From Priapulus caudatus (lineage: Eukaryota; Priapulida; Priapulimorpha; Priapulimorphida; Priapulidae): DNA of 21,826 bases. This document shows positions 20,621 to 21,826 of the stretch, piece after piece. The notes under the pieces were generated by a model that searched no databases, was not told where the DNA came from, and worked only from the letters and a program-made list of their open reading frames with translations. The first letter of the stretch is position 1, and the number at the start of each line of letters is the position of its first letter. The stretch covers positions 583,152 through 604,977 of the forward strand of contig NW_014577080.1 in assembly GCF_000485595.1 (NCBI RefSeq). The letters run 5' to 3'. The position numbers were made by a program, and so were the translations under genes.

Positions 20621-21826
20621 AATGCCCGTTTCCTGGTCGCTGAAGGCGTATTGGTTGCGCGGGGTGTAGGTCTACGCGACCCCGTGTACAATCGCGTCGA
20701 ACCCGTTTGGGCGGGGGGCCTGTTTCCGTTCCGTTCGCAGGCTCGTCAGAGCAATTCTGAAATGCTTTCAGCGTTTTGCTTTAACGCGCGAGAGCGCCTC
20801 GTGGCAGGGTGGAAGCTGCCCCGGAGATGCACCCGAGGGAATCGAGAGCGCAGGGCCGGTTGGAAGCCGGCATCGTTCCGCGCGCCTCCGCGACCATCGA
20901 AATCGTATCCGGCGCCCTGCTCAGTGCTTCCCTCTCCGTCGCGCTGCTCGCGTGAACGCTGTGTCGCTGGGTCTCCTGGCTGGCCGTGCGCCCGCGCCGT
21001 CAGTCGATGCCGGCCTCTCCGTTGCGCTGCCCTCGCGCGTGAAGCTGCGGCTGTCTCCGTCTGGCGGCGTCAGCCGTTGGGGAACGCGTGCTGCATGGCT
21101 AGACCGCATCGGGCTCGCAGCCTCTGGAAAATACTGCGCGTGCGCAGGCAGCGGCACTTCATTCTGGGCGGCGTGAGCACCGCAGTCGCGGGTCTGTACT
21201 CCTCGCGGGTCATCGTTTCTGGATAGATTGCAAAGGGACTGTCTCACTTTAGATTTGACGACGATAATCTAGCAGAGGGAGCAGGATATGTTTCTCTTGA
21301 CAAACGAGCCGATGGACTCACCAAGTCAAGTTCGACAGAAACCAATGTGTTAGAACGTTCGAGACTGTGTAGCATACAGGCAGGATCTCAAACGTAGTAG
21401 TCTGGCTTCAGGCACAGCGCTCGAACCGCAAAGGTTGGTTGTATTGGAAACTTCTAGTCTCTGCAGGGGATACGCGCGCCCCAGCCAACGCCGACCGCAG
21501 CCGAAGGCTGGGATCCGTGCCCGCGAAGCGACTCGGTCGACCGTCAGGCTGAGGGCCGGCTGTTCCTGGGTTCCTTCGCCCGAGAAGCCACTCGGAAAGA
21601 AACCGCCCTGACAAAATCTGACCGTGCCCGAAGCCGGCTGGCGCCGGTTCCCGAGTAAGTGCCTCCCAGATGTCAACGCGCCTGGTGGTTACCCGTCGGC
21701 CACCGGCCCTGGATTCCGCCAAGTGTTGCCCGGTTAAGAATTGGCCGCCCAATGCCGCCAGCGGCCGAGCCCGCCAGTGGAATGGAGGTCGACCCCCGCG
21801 TCTGGATGGTGAACCGTCTGAACCGC
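20621..21826. other. GC- and CpG-rich non-repeated flank
   Basis: The stretch is rich in CGCG, GCGC and CCGG words and reaches the window edge. The plus frame is open from 20585 to 21223, stops at TAG (21224-21226), and is then open again to 21391. The first part reads Arg/Ala/Pro/Ser-rich, as GC-rich non-coding DNA does. The second part (from FRFDDDNLAEGAGY) has a more protein-like composition. TGCGCGTGCGCA (21135-21146) differs at one base from an NRF1-type palindrome. CTCTCCGTYGCGCTG recurs at 20932 and 21015. Minus-strand frames of 108-114 codons overlap the last part. No product is recognised. A CpG-island-like gene-proximal region is possible. Confidence 0.45.

Noticed and set aside
20247-20621. 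124-codon Cys-containing frame in the flank
   Set aside because: There is no early ATG, no recognisable domain and no clear splice context. A frame of this length can occur by chance. It is kept only as part of the flank description.
20618-20621. GTGA overlap between two plus frames, resembling a bacterial operon junction
   Set aside because: The surroundings are eukaryotic repeats, there is no ribosome-binding-like sequence or known product, and the second frame is already open upstream of the GTG.
21350-21752. Two minus-strand frames of 108 and 114 codons near the right edge
   Set aside because: They overlap each other in different frames in GC-rich DNA, the longer one starts only at TTG, and neither resembles a known protein.
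20621-21826. Bacterial contamination or rDNA in the GC-rich end
   Set aside because: Coding density is far too low for bacteria. I recognise no conserved rRNA stretch, so neither can be supported, though a database search could still decide.

Overview
This looks like nuclear DNA of a metazoan, probably an arthropod; that placement is an inference from sequence style. Support comes from long GATA, GA, GT and GGAT microsatellites, GAGAGCGAGAG-type purine tracts, CpG not being depleted, short non-autonomous DNA transposons, and no dense or operon-like coding. I found no protein-coding gene, tRNA, rRNA or CRISPR array that I can support. Nearly all long open frames are translations of simple repeats (poly-Phe/Lys from poly-T, Thr-His/Val-Cys from GT, Trp-Met-Asp-Gly from GGAT, Ile-Tyr-Leu-Ser from GATA, Arg-Glu from GA).

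The dominant structure is a macro-repeat present three times in the same orientation, starting near 45, 6425 and 14598. I name its parts blocks A, B, X, D and C. Copy 1 reads A, GT tract, B, left part of a MITE, a 1.6 kb unrelated segment (1891-3523), C, then a GATA/GGAT/GATA compound satellite. Copy 2 reads A, GT, partial B, X, GT, B, full MITE-1, D (carrying MITE-2), GT, C, satellite. Copy 3 reads A, GT, partial B, X, GT, B, MITE-1 broken by about 394 bp of poly-T, D with MITE-2, GT, the tail of X, GT, then a non-repeated GC-rich flank (20159-21826).

Two MITE-like families are the clearest biological content. MITE-1 is 393 bp in copy 2, with 56-bp terminal inverted repeats that differ at one position and a TTTA flanking duplication. 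MITE-2 is 232 bp in copy 2, with imperfect inverted ends CATAGAAATA(A)TATAG and flanks GTTAGTAC / ATTAGTAC that look like a slightly diverged 8-bp target duplication.

The macro-repeat copies differ mainly by scattered one-base insertions, and sequence cleanliness changes abruptly along the window. This fits a long-read assembly that is only partly polished, with possible haplotype concatenation or microsatellite-mediated misjoins, at least as well as it fits three real genomic copies. The layout should be treated as provisional. The only regulatory-looking site I would point to is a perfect TCTCGCGAGA palindrome in the CpG-bearing unique segment of copy 1.
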